A DNA stretch of 47,565 bases, from assembly GCA_003433295.1 (NCBI GenBank), contig CP016202.1, forward strand, positions 734,223 through 781,787, given 5' to 3'. The position numbers and the translations under genes were made by a program. Shown piece by piece: positions 1-6,678 of the stretch (its first letter is position 1; each line of letters opens with the position of its first letter). Under the pieces are notes generated by a model. The model saw nothing but the letters and a program-made list of their open reading frames with translations. It was not told the origin of the DNA and did not search any database. This DNA comes from Eubacterium minutum ATCC 700079 (GTDB lineage Bacteria; Bacillota; Clostridia; Peptostreptococcales; Anaerovoracaceae).

Positions 1-269
1 TTCCATCAACCAAGAAGAAACGTAAGCCTCAGAAATACTACACTCCTGAATCTTTAGGGATCAAATGGCAGATGGACGTCAAATATGTTCCAAAAGCCTG
101 TTATGTCGGTGAAATGCCTGATAAGTTCTATCAATACACGATGATCGACGAGGCTTCAAGAGAACGATTCATTTATCCTTATCTTGAACAAAGCAGTTAC
201 AGCACAATTGATTTTGTAAAACGTGCAATAGCCTACTTTGGATATAAGCCTCAAATCATCCAAACTGAT
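1..269 (+). pseudogene. Transposase fragment with DDE integrase core (IS481/IS3-like)
   Basis: An open frame enters from the window edge and encodes a basic linker (STKKKRKPQK) followed by the first half of an rve/DDE core: the first catalytic Asp sits in WQMDVKYVP and the second in the QIIQTD motif. The frame breaks right after that second Asp, so the rest of the catalytic core, including the Glu, is missing. The sequence resembles the integrase core of IS481-like transposases of Clostridia; the family assignment is from memory of motifs. Immediately downstream, in another frame, lies the C-terminal part of an IS30-type transposase, so this is a dead remnant. The 5' end lies outside the window. 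Confidence 0.75.
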
Positions 270-287
270 TATGCCGAATTCGGCATA
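270..287. repeat. 18-bp perfect palindrome at the transposase junction
   Basis: TATGCCGAATTCGGCATA is its own reverse complement. It sits exactly between the last recognisable codon of the first transposase fragment and the first codons of the IS30-type fragment, and causes the change of reading frame between them. Confidence 0.9.
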
Positions 288-289
288 GC

Positions 290-649
290 ACAGATAACGG
301 CAACGAATTTTCGGATGTGAACGCAATTGAACTTGATCTTGATGGGGCAAAGGAAACATCCGTGTTCTTTTGCAGACCGATGAGACCTTCGGACAAACCA
401 CACGTGGAAAAGAATCACACCTTGTTCAGAGATATATGCCCAAAGGGTACAAGCTTTGACAATTTCACGCAAGATGATGTCAATCTAATCTTTTCACACG
501 TTAACTCTATTGTAAGAAACAGCCTTGGCGGAAAAAGCCCGTATGACCTTTTTTCTTTTACTTATGGGGAAAAAACAGCTTCCCTGCTTGGCATCGAAAA
601 GATACCGAGCAGGGAAGTTATCCAAAGTCCATTACTGTTAAAAAAGTAG
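290..649 (+). pseudogene. IS30-family transposase, C-terminal fragment
   Basis: The frame opens with TDNGNEF, the conserved motif around the second catalytic Asp of IS30 transposases. It continues through KPHVEKNH, which carries the catalytic Glu, then FRDICPKGTSFD and a typical end (SLGGKSPYDLF, then LGIEKIP and LLKK). The N-terminal helix-turn-helix and the first catalytic Asp are absent because the sequence is joined to a different transposase upstream. The end agrees with the usual C-terminus, so only the 5' part was lost. Inside the coding sequence a 10-bp inverted repeat (579-588 and 608-617) could form a stem with a 19-nt loop. The product cannot be an active transposase. Confidence 0.8.
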
Positions 650-728
650 TGGACAAAACCCTGTATAGTATACAGCAAAATCGCTTATGAGGGTAGAGAA
701 TATTTCTCAAACTAACTTCATTTGAGAC

Positions 729-905
729 GGAATTTACTTTGAGAAGCTTTTTCTCAAGGCTTGTTTGCCATGCCATGAATTACTGAAAAAGGTCAATATA
801 CCCTTAAAATTGATATGTTTTTATAGGCTTCTTAAACTTAATTCCGTTGATTTCTCACAGTAAAGGCAACTTCCGGCGTCACCGGAACTTACTTTGCGAA
901 TTTAC
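729..905 (+). repeat. Two copies of a dispersed 17-bp motif plus small hairpins
   Basis: The spacer between the transposase remnants and the TfoX-like gene has no convincing gene. It holds two copies of a motif close to GGAAYTTACTTTGMRAA (729-745 and 885-901). The first overlaps a small stem TTGAGAA/TTCTCAA (739-745 with 751-757) and the second overlaps the hairpin TTCCGG/CCGGAA (871-876 with 882-887). Related copies occur at 3564-3587 (minus), 3693-3716, 4554-4577 and 14074-14093 (minus). Confidence 0.6.
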
Positions 906-921
906 CTAAATTCAAATTTGA

Positions 922-1242
922 TTATTTCTTTTTCTTTGGTTTGGGTGCAGGTAATTCATCATACATTGAATTGAATAAGCCAATTAAAAAATCTTTGTTG
1001 TCAACATCATCTACCAACAGCATTTCCTTTGCTCCATCATATGGTAACTCGTACTTTGCATTTGGCATATATGCTATTGCAGATTTAACAGGCTTCACTA
1101 AAAATCTATCATCATAAATTCCACCCACAATTTTTCCACGATAATAAACAATATATTCGCCCATCATTGATCTATATGTTATTTCTTCCAACTCGGATAG
1201 TTGTTCTAAAATGAAATTTAAATATTCTTTACTTGAAGCCAT
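922..1242 (-). CDS. TfoX/Sxy N-terminal domain protein
   Basis: A 106-aa protein that fits a single TfoX N-terminal domain. It begins MASSKEYLNFILEQLSEL, then YRSMMGEYIVYYRGKIVGGIYDDRFLVKPV, the characteristic 'MFGGxGxY...G..FA...D..Y.K' type core, and ends in a lysine-rich tail (KPKKKK). The ATG at 1242 is chosen over one 12 codons upstream because GGAGGT lies 8 nt before it. The domain is known from the competence regulator Sxy/TfoX, but stand-alone copies like this are widespread in Firmicutes and their role is not established. It lies downstream of guaA on the same strand with about 225 bp between, so it is probably its own unit. Confidence 0.8.
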   Translation of the reverse strand: MASSKEYLNFILEQLSELEEITYRSMMGEYIVYYRGKIVGGIYDDRFLVKPVKSAIAYMPNAKYELPYDGAKEMLLVDDVDNKDFLIGLFNSMYDELPAPKPKKKK

Positions 1243-1468
1243 ACCCTGCACCTCCAAAAATTTGAATTTATCAACCACTATTTACACAAACGCCTCCCAC
1301 CAAAATGATGGAAGGCTTTCTAAACAATTTACTTAAATCCAACAACTCCCTTTCAGCCCCATTTTTTCTTGCTTCTAGTATCAAACAGTATCGCTGAGGC
1401 TCCATGCTTACAAATCACTGAAACGCTGTGTTTTTAAGACTTTGTTTGCAAAAACATATTCGTTACTG

Positions 1469-2449
1469 TTACTCAAACTCAATCGTCCCTGTCGGTTTGG
1501 GGGTGACATCGTACAAAACCCTGTTTACACCCGGAACTTCGCTTGTGATTCTGTTAGTTACGTAGTGGAGAAACTCGTAGGGGAGTTCTTCAACGGAGGC
1601 TTCCATCGCGTCCTTTGTGTTTACGGCACGGATTATAACAGGCCATTCGAAGCTTCTTTTGTTGTCCTTTATCCCTGTAGACTTGAAATCCGGAACCACG
1701 GTGAAGTACTGCCACACTTTTCCCTCAAGACCTGCACGCGCAAATTCCTCACGCAGTATCGCATCCGACTCTCGCACCGCTTCAAGACGTTCACGGGTTA
1801 TCGCTCCCGGACATCTTACTCCAAGACCCGGTCCGGGGAAAGGCTGTCTGTCGACCATGTCATCCGGCAGTCCCAATTCTTTCCCTATGACTCTGACCTC
1901 GTCCTTGTATAAAAGTTTGATCGGCTCGACCAGTTCAAAATTCATGTCTTTTGGAAGTCCTCCGACGTTGTGATGTGATTTCACCGTTTCACTCTCAAGA
2001 ATGTCCGGGTATATCGTTCCCTGTGCAAGGAATTTTATGTCCTTGATTTTGCGGGCTTCTTCCGCAAACACTTCTATGAACTCGCTGCCGATAATCTTCC
2101 TTTTACGCTCGGGGTCCTCAACGCCCGCAAGCTTGTCAAGAAATCGGTCAATGGCATCCACATAGATCAGTTCCGCATCCATACGGTTTCTGAACACCTC
2201 GATGACCTGTTCAGGCTCCCCTTTCCTGAGGAGTCCGTGATTTACATGCACGCAGACAAGCTGTTTACCTATCGCTTTAATCAAAAGTGCCGCAACAACC
2301 GAAGAATCAACGCCTCCTGAAAGTGCGAGCAAAACTTTTCTCTCTCCAACCTGATTTTTGATTTTTCCAACCTGTTCATCAATGAATGCGGCAGCCTGCT
2401 CGGATGTCGCTATTCTTTCCATCTCCTCCGGACGTTTGTTTTCTGACAT
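1469..2449 (-). CDS. guaA: GMP synthase, ATP-pyrophosphatase/synthetase subunit (no glutaminase domain)
   Basis: Catalyses the ATP-dependent amination of XMP to GMP in purine synthesis. The 326-aa protein contains only the ATP-PPase and dimerisation domains: PP-loop ALSGGVDSSV near residue 45, VNHGLLRKGE, AQGTIYPD, SHHNVGGLP, the RQPFPGPGLGVR motif and the C-terminal PTGTIEFE. The class-I glutamine amidotransferase domain that forms the first ~200 residues of the usual bacterial GuaA (about 510-525 aa) is absent. The ATG has a perfect AAGGAGG six bases upstream, so this is the real start and not a truncation seen from an internal ATG. The protein must use free ammonia or a separate glutaminase subunit, as in archaeal GuaAa/GuaAb. 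No such subunit gene is in the window. The leader carries five 32-bp tandem repeats. Confidence 0.95.
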   Translation of the reverse strand: MSENKRPEEMERIATSEQAAAFIDEQVGKIKNQVGERKVLLALSGGVDSSVVAALLIKAIGKQLVCVHVNHGLLRKGEPEQVIEVFRNRMDAELIYVDAIDRFLDKLAGVEDPERKRKIIGSEFIEVFAEEARKIKDIKFLAQGTIYPDILESETVKSHHNVGGLPKDMNFELVEPIKLLYKDEVRVIGKELGLPDDMVDRQPFPGPGLGVRCPGAITRERLEAVRESDAILREEFARAGLEGKVWQYFTVVPDFKSTGIKDNKRSFEWPVIIRAVNTKDAMEASVEELPYEFLHYVTNRITSEVPGVNRVLYDVTPKPTGTIEFE

Positions 2450-2468
2450 ATGAACCTCCTTATGTTGT

Positions 2469-2628
2469 CAAATACCTTATTCGTATGTCTTAATGCTTTT
2501 CAAATATTTTATTCGTATGCCTCAATACTTTTAAAATACGCTATTTGTATTCCTCAATGCCCTTTAAATGCTCTATTTGCATTCCTCAATATCTTTCAAA
2601 TACTCTATTCGTATTCTTCAATGCATTA
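2469..2628. repeat. Tandem array, 5 x 32 bp, between the NYN gene and guaA
   Basis: Five consecutive units of exactly 32 bp (2469-2500, 2501-2532, 2533-2564, 2565-2596, 2597-2628), each of the form CAAATAnnnTATTCGTATnC followed by a TCAATGCnnTT-like segment. They fill the spacer downstream of the NYN gene and upstream of the guaA ribosome binding site (both minus strand). A much weaker sixth unit (2629-2660, about half matching) would begin exactly at the NYN stop codon. The period is close to three helical turns. Confidence 0.9.
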
Positions 2629-2657
2629 AACACATTATTGTCTATTGTTTTTACGCA

Positions 2658-3446
2658 TTATTTTATGCTGACGTAGACCCTGTTATCTGTGGCGACCGTT
2701 ATCTCAAGGCTCTTGAAATCCCCGACAAATTCTTTGAGATATTTGTAGCGTTTGCCTCCGCGTCGGTTATAGTAGCGCACATCGAAGTTCTTGAACATTC
2801 TGCTGAGTTCATTGCCGATCTGCCCCAGATCGGTCGGCTTGCTGCGATCGTCATTTTCCATGATGATCTCCTGAATCTTCGCTTCGACCGCTTTCTTGCT
2901 CGGCGGATTTGCTCCTCTGTTCTCTTTGTTTTCCTGGTTTGTCGTCTGGTTCGCCTTTTCGGTCAGTTTACGCTGGCGCTCTTCGGCAAGTTTTTCTTCC
3001 TGATCCTGTTTTGCGAGCAAATCAATATATACGAACTTGTCATAAGCATTCTCAAGTGCATCGGTGGCCTTGTCCGATTCTCCCATGCCGATGACCATGA
3101 CTCCCGACTCCATAAGACGTCTTGCCAGAGAAGTAAAATCGCTGTCAGACGACACTATACAGAATCCGTCGACATTCCCCCTGTACAAAATATCCATGGC
3201 ATCGATTATAAGTGCGGAGTCCGTCGCATTTTTACCTTTCGTGTTATTGATCTGCATCATCGCTTTCAGGGAATTTTTTCTGATCTCGGATTCCCATTTG
3301 GTTTTAACAATTCTGTCCCAACTGCCGTAAATCCTCTTGTATGAACAAATTCCGTAATTGTCCACTTCGCCCATTATGTAATCCGCATACTGCGCCGAAA
3401 TATTTTCGGCATCTATCAACAGAGCTATTCTCTTTTCATCGGCCAT
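2658..3446 (-). CDS. NYN (PIN-like nuclease fold) domain protein with C-terminal OST-HTH/LOTUS domain
   Basis: A 262-aa protein. Residues about 6-150 form a NYN domain: acidic positions are seen in ALLIDAENIS, TDSALIIDAMDIL and IVSSDSDFTSLARRL, the usual PIN-like metal-binding set. A charged Gln/Glu/Lys/Asn-rich linker (about 155-190) leads to a C-terminal OST-HTH/LOTUS-like module (PTDLGQIGNELSRMF, then YYNRRGGKRYKYLKEF), a putative RNA-binding fold. Known relatives (LabA/YaiI-type proteins) are predicted RNases; the specific substrate is unknown. ATG at 3446 is preceded by AAAGGA about 10 nt upstream; an in-frame ATG nine codons earlier has no ribosome binding site. The gene lies upstream of guaA on the same strand. 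Confidence 0.88.
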   Translation of the reverse strand: MADEKRIALLIDAENISAQYADYIMGEVDNYGICSYKRIYGSWDRIVKTKWESEIRKNSLKAMMQINNTKGKNATDSALIIDAMDILYRGNVDGFCIVSSDSDFTSLARRLMESGVMVIGMGESDKATDALENAYDKFVYIDLLAKQDQEEKLAEERQRKLTEKANQTTNQENKENRGANPPSKKAVEAKIQEIIMENDDRSKPTDLGQIGNELSRMFKNFDVRYYNRRGGKRYKYLKEFVGDFKSLEITVATDNRVYVSIK

Positions 3447-3584
3447 AATTAAACAATCCTTTCTGCTGTCCAAATGCTCATTCCCATCGCCTGAATAATT
3501 CTACCACAATAGACTGCGGGTCACAATATATCACAATCAAAAGTATCGTATTCTGCGCGATCTGTTAATTTGCAAAGTGAGGCC

Positions 3585-3688
3585 CGGTTGTAAGTTTCAG
3601 TTGTAAGTTTCAGTTGTAAGGTCCGGTTGTAAGTTTCAGTTGTGAGATTCGGTTGTGAGGTCCGATTGTAAGTTCCGGTTTGTGTTCC
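3585..3688. repeat. Tandem array, 8 x 13 bp
   Basis: Eight contiguous 13-bp units of the form CGGTTGTAAGTTT (first unit 3585-3597, last 3676-3688) with no change of period. They fill most of the otherwise gene-free stretch 3447-3797 upstream of the NYN gene. Inverted copies of the dispersed motif flank the array (3564-3587 on minus, 3693-3716 on plus). Confidence 0.9.
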
Positions 3689-3797
3689 TAAAGGAATTTA
3701 CTCTAAGAAGCCTTTTGTGGTGGATTTTACTGTGAGAAATATTGCTACCGGAGAGGAAATATAATGACAGCAAATAAAGACAGGAAGCACAAACACC

Positions 3798-4295
3798 TCA
3801 CCCTTTTTTTCTAAACCAGGGGATGACTCTATTTACCTTTTTACAATACGATATATACTCTTTTCCGAATTTTTCTTTCAGCCATTTTTCTTCTGTGAAT
3901 TTCATCAGTATCGTCAAGTAAGCCCAAAATATAAACGGCAATATCAGTAAATACAGGTTGGAAGCAAGAAGTAAGACTCCTGTAAAAATAAAGAGAAAGG
4001 CAGAATATATCGGGTTTCTTACGATGCGATACACTCCGTCCGTAACCAAACGCCCGGATTTTATTTCATCTCCTATCTTTTGAAATAGAACGGATTTTAT
4101 CCATAAAGTTATACCGCATATAATAAGCAGTACGCCGATGACAGATGTGAATATTTGTGCTTTCGGCACTTTCCCTGATTCCAATAAGCTCCGATAGTCC
4201 AAAGCCAATCCACCTATTGTAAGGATAAGACAGCTTATTACATATATCGGTCCGACTCCAAATATCGGCAGTTTCGTTTCTCTATCTTTTCTCAT
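3798..4295 (-). CDS. Isoprenylcysteine carboxyl methyltransferase-like integral membrane protein
   Basis: A 165-aa membrane protein with four or five hydrophobic segments and the ICMT/PEMT-type C-terminal signature: TDGVYRIVRNPIYSAFLF, then a hydrophobic hairpin, then TEEKWLKEKFGKEYISYCKKVNRVIPW. In this family these segments bind S-adenosylmethionine at the membrane face. The bacterial substrates (lipids or unknown isoprenoid-type molecules) are generally undefined. The ATG at 4295 is preferred over a TTG eight codons upstream, though its ribosome binding site (GGAAG) is weak. No neighbour suggests a pathway. Confidence 0.8.
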   Translation of the reverse strand: MRKDRETKLPIFGVGPIYVISCLILTIGGLALDYRSLLESGKVPKAQIFTSVIGVLLIICGITLWIKSVLFQKIGDEIKSGRLVTDGVYRIVRNPIYSAFLFIFTGVLLLASNLYLLILPFIFWAYLTILMKFTEEKWLKEKFGKEYISYCKKVNRVIPWFRKKG

Positions 4296-4613
4296 TGGCT
4301 TCCACTTCTTCCTTTGCAATTCCGGTATATTCTTTTACTTTTCATTACAACAGACCTTTATCTATCGGATTTAAATTGTATTCCGGTGAGCTCAGGGGAG
4401 TTTAACAAAATGTTGATTTAAATATCTCGGTCTCTGCATTTCCATTTTACGCCTCTATTTAATAATGTAGTGCAAATGCGTATTTGGGTTAAATCCATCT
4501 TTACCATAGCATTTATCCACATATATATCAAGGAACGCTTTTAAAGATACAAACCGGAACTCACTTTGCAAATTAACCGCAAAAGCCTGACAACGTCTGT
4601 CGTCGTGAGAATA
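4296..4613. other. Divergent spacer with one dispersed-motif copy
   Basis: AT-rich spacer between the divergent methyltransferase-like gene and the unknown ORF. Apart from a copy of the dispersed motif at 4554-4577 (CCGGAACTCACTTTGCAAAT, then TAAC) I see no gene or structured RNA. Confidence 0.5.
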
Positions 4614-4642
4614 TTGACATATTAAGTATACGAGTGTATCAT
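4614..4642 (+). promoter_or_regulatory. Sigma-A promoter of the unknown ORF at 4687
   Basis: TTGACA (4614-4619), 17-bp spacer, TATCAT (4637-4642). The -35 is perfect and the -10 is one base from consensus. The predicted start of transcription lies about 40 nt before the ATG at 4687. Confidence 0.7.
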
Positions 4643-4686
4643 AATATCAAAGAATATGTCACATGGAAAACGAAATGGAGAGAACC

Positions 4687-5148
4687 ATGAATGCTGAAAT
4701 TAAAAATATGGTAGATGCCAAGTTAAGTATCTTCGGCAAGCATATTGAAGTACCCGCTGACAAACAACCTGAGTATGAATCACTTGTGGCTGAAATCAAG
4801 CAACTGGGTGAATGCTGTTCAAGCTGGCAGGACTTTGAGAAAAGGTTTGAGACGGAAGGTCTTTCTGCGCGCTACAATTCACTGATTGCCGGTTGTACAC
4901 CGATTGCTCAGGAAAACACGAACTATTTCCAGGGATTCAACAAGAGTTTTGCTAAGGGTCTCGCCAAGGAAACCGTAAAGAACATGGTATCCGGCGCTTC
5001 GACCGAACTCGAAAGCGAGATGCTCGCCCAAAACAGAAAAAGGATGATCGAGGACGGAACTTATACGGACTATACGCATGCAAGCAACGCAATCAACAGT
5101 ACGTCAAAACTCTTCGGATTTTTGAGCAAAAAACTGCGGAAAAAATAA
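4687..5148 (+). CDS. Hypothetical cytosolic protein
   Basis: A 153-aa soluble protein that I do not recognise. It is rich in charged residues and predicted mostly helical, with a central run of small and aromatic residues (NYFQGFNKSFAKGLAKETV). The C-terminus is basic (LSKKLRKK). It has no signal peptide, membrane segment or metal motif. ATG 4687 is preferred because GGAG lies 6 nt upstream; an in-frame ATG at 4663 would start almost at the presumed transcription start. A strong promoter precedes it and a hairpin-rich convergent spacer follows, so it looks monocistronic and possibly well expressed. Confidence 0.65.
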   Translation: MNAEIKNMVDAKLSIFGKHIEVPADKQPEYESLVAEIKQLGECCSSWQDFEKRFETEGLSARYNSLIAGCTPIAQENTNYFQGFNKSFAKGLAKETVKNMVSGASTELESEMLAQNRKRMIEDGTYTDYTHASNAINSTSKLFGFLSKKLRKK

Positions 5149-5382
5149 TTTGCTTTGCGCAAATTCGGGAGCATGCTCCCCCCCTCGGTACACACAGATG
5201 TTGTTACTTGAATGATATTCAAGATCTGCACCGTCCGCGCAAGTTCAAGAGCATGCTCCTCACCCGGCACGCACAAACGCCGCACATCGAGTGACACTGT
5301 CGAAGGATACCATTGAGTGACACTGTCGAGTGACACTCAAGTGCGGCATTTTCGTAATGTCTTCGACTTTACTTACGGTTTC
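5149..5382. repeat. Convergent spacer with duplicated palindromic module and terminator-like hairpins
   Basis: Two imperfect copies of a module about 45 bp long, 80 bp apart (from 5157 and from 5237), each centred on GAGCATGCTC; in the first copy the palindrome is GGGAGCATGCTCCC (5167-5180). Between them lies the hairpin CTTGAAT-GAT-ATTCAAG. Downstream, GAGTGACACTGTCGA occurs twice (near 5289 and 5314), and a GCCGCAC/GTGCGGC pair ending in a T run near 5350 could terminate the plus-strand gene. The minus-strand ahpC converges on the same spacer. Confidence 0.6.
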
Positions 5383-5946
5383 TTAAAGTTTTCCAACCAA
5401 GTCCATCCCCGGTTTCAGTGTTTCCATTCCCGGTTTCCACTTCGCCGGGCAAACGTTGTCGCCGTGTTCCGCAACAAACTGACTCGCCTGAACCCTTCTC
5501 AGAAGTTCTTCCGCATTCCTTCCGATATTGCCCGCAACGACTTCATAAGCCACGATTCTGCCTTCAGGATTGACTATAAAACTGCCGCGTTCAGTCATCC
5601 CGTCACAGTCTATGAGAACCTCAAAGTCCTTCGCCAATACATGTGCGGGATCTGCAAGCATAGGGTACTCGATCTTTTTGATCTTCTCCGACTGTTCGTG
5701 CCACTGTTTATGCACGAAGTGAGAATCACATGATACGGAATAAACTTCGCAACCCGCTTTCTTGAACTCATCGTACTGATCTGCCAGATCCTCCAGTTCC
5801 GTCGGGCACACAAACGTGAAATCTGCGGGATAGAAGAAGAATACACTCCACTTCCCGAGGACATCTTCCTTGCTTATGGTCTTAAAACTGTTATCATGAT
5901 ACGCTTCTACACTAAAATCTCCAATTTCTTTTCCAATTAACGACAT
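5383..5946 (-). CDS. ahpC: Alkyl hydroperoxide reductase subunit C (2-Cys peroxiredoxin)
   Basis: Reduces hydrogen and organic peroxides in the cytosol. The 187-aa protein has the peroxidatic cysteine in FTFVCPTELEDLAD (about residue 47) and the resolving cysteine in NVCPAKWKPG near the C-terminus, so it is a typical 2-Cys enzyme of normal length. The start ATG at 5946 has AAAGGAG upstream; an ATG six codons earlier is inside that region. No ahpF is next to it, so the electron donor (thioredoxin system or an AhpF elsewhere) cannot be read from here. I found no clear PerR box in the upstream region. Confidence 0.96.
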   Translation of the reverse strand: MSLIGKEIGDFSVEAYHDNSFKTISKEDVLGKWSVFFFYPADFTFVCPTELEDLADQYDEFKKAGCEVYSVSCDSHFVHKQWHEQSEKIKKIEYPMLADPAHVLAKDFEVLIDCDGMTERGSFIVNPEGRIVAYEVVAGNIGRNAEELLRRVQASQFVAEHGDNVCPAKWKPGMETLKPGMDLVGKL

Positions 5947-6289
5947 ATTTTTTCTCCTTTTCAATTTGATTTAAAATTTCATTTCCCCGTCGTCAAGTCC
6001 CGACTCTAAGCCGGACGATCGACCCCGCTTGTGGCGGAGCGAGACATTTTTCCCTGTGTCCGGATCCTGAAAAATCGATTCTTCATTCTCCCACAGTTGG
6101 TGTTGTCCATCTCCCACGCTGTATTTTATATTGTGAGAGCATTACGCCGCAAACGGCGGGGAATTATACTCGGCATTATTAACGGTAATCCCCGTTAATT
6201 GCTGTTAACCTTCCCTTATATGATACCCGCTATTCCAAAAACTAACACCTGAATTTATTTTTGTTAAATTAAATTTTACAAAACATAGG
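5947..6289. other. Divergent spacer upstream of ahpC and the Mn riboswitch
   Basis: No gene recognised. It includes a short GC hairpin CGCCG-CAAA-CGGCG (6145-6158) and several AT-rich stretches that must contain the ahpC promoter on the minus strand. I could not fit a confident PerR or other operator. Confidence 0.4.
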
Positions 6290-6318
6290 TTGCACGCTCA
6301 CACTCTACGTGTTATAGT
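6290..6318 (+). promoter_or_regulatory. Promoter of the riboswitch-ATPase unit
   Basis: TTGCAC (6290-6295), 17-bp spacer, TATAGT (6313-6318). Transcription would begin around 6325, immediately before the aptamer, as expected for a riboswitch leader. Confidence 0.75.
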
Positions 6319-6326
6319 GATTTCAA

Positions 6327-6434
6327 TATCGAAAAGGGGAGTAGCTGACAGCCCTTTACAGGTTGTAGTAAACTGCGTCAATACACGATCGAATATGATC
6401 CGCACTTACTTGAAACGGCAAGACTTTTGAGATA
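6327..6434 (+). promoter_or_regulatory. yybP-ykoY manganese riboswitch aptamer
   Basis: The hallmark AAAAGGGGAGTAGC (6332-6345) opens the aptamer and the second conserved block CGGCAAGACTTTTGAG closes it. P1 can form from TATC and AAAAG (6327-6330, 6332-6336) with CTTTT and GATA (6424-6428, 6431-6434). The 3' strand of P1 is also the 5' arm of the terminator at 6420-6461. Ligand binding should therefore stabilise P1 and prevent termination, an ON switch. The family is known to sense Mn2+ and commonly controls Mn2+ exporters, including P-type ATPases. Motif placement is seen in the sequence; ligand and logic follow from the family. Confidence 0.85.
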
Positions 6435-6465
6435 ACTTTTTTAGAGTTGCTCAAAAGTCTTTTTT
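6420..6465 (+). terminator. Riboswitch expression-platform terminator
   Basis: Perfect 12-bp stem: AAGACTTTTGAG (6420-6431) pairs with CTCAAAAGTCTT (6450-6461), followed by a T run. Its 5' arm overlaps the end of the aptamer. Confidence 0.9.
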
Positions 6466-6591
6466 ACTGAATTACCATCCGCATTATCATAAAGACCGAA
6501 ACTTGGGCGGGCATTAACTCTTTTCTACTGTCCGGAGGTTTCCTTACACTAAAGTTTTTACCGATAAACGGCGGTCGCTTACACGAAAGAG

Positions 6592-6651
6592 ATGGCGAAA
6601 GCGAGGGCGGAAGCAATGTCGAAAGGAATGGAGAAAGCGATGTCGAAAGCG
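6592..6651. repeat. Tandem array, 5 x 12 bp, directly before the ATPase start
   Basis: Units at 6592, 6604, 6616, 6628 and 6640, all 12 bp, variants of ATGTCGAAAGCG. The ATPase start ATGAAAGCA resembles a further partial unit. Confidence 0.75.
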
Positions 6652-6678
6652 AGGATATACAATGAAAGCATTTTATAA
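6592..6678 (+). CDS. Possible 28-codon leader ORF made of 12-bp repeats
   Basis: Five tandem 12-bp units (6592-6651, type ATGTCGAAAGCG) between the riboswitch terminator and the ATPase start form a small open frame. It starts at ATG 6592 and ends at TAA 6676-6678, overlapping the first 17 bases of the ATPase gene in another frame. The peptide would be Ala/Lys-rich (MAKARAEAMSKGM and onward). Its ribosome binding site is weak (GAAAGAG directly before the ATG). It may be a translational-coupling leader or simply a repeat that happens to be open; the overlap with the ATPase start is the only positive sign. Confidence 0.3.
   Translation: MAKARAEAMSKGMEKAMSKARIYNESIL

Noticed and set aside
2568-3344. 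Long plus-strand open frame opposite the NYN gene
   Set aside because: It is the antisense shadow of the NYN gene, with no ribosome binding site and no recognisable domain; the minus-strand NYN/OST-HTH motifs are clear.
5947-6200. PerR box for ahpC
   Set aside because: AT-rich stretches occur but none gave a convincing TTATAATnATTATAA-like dyad.
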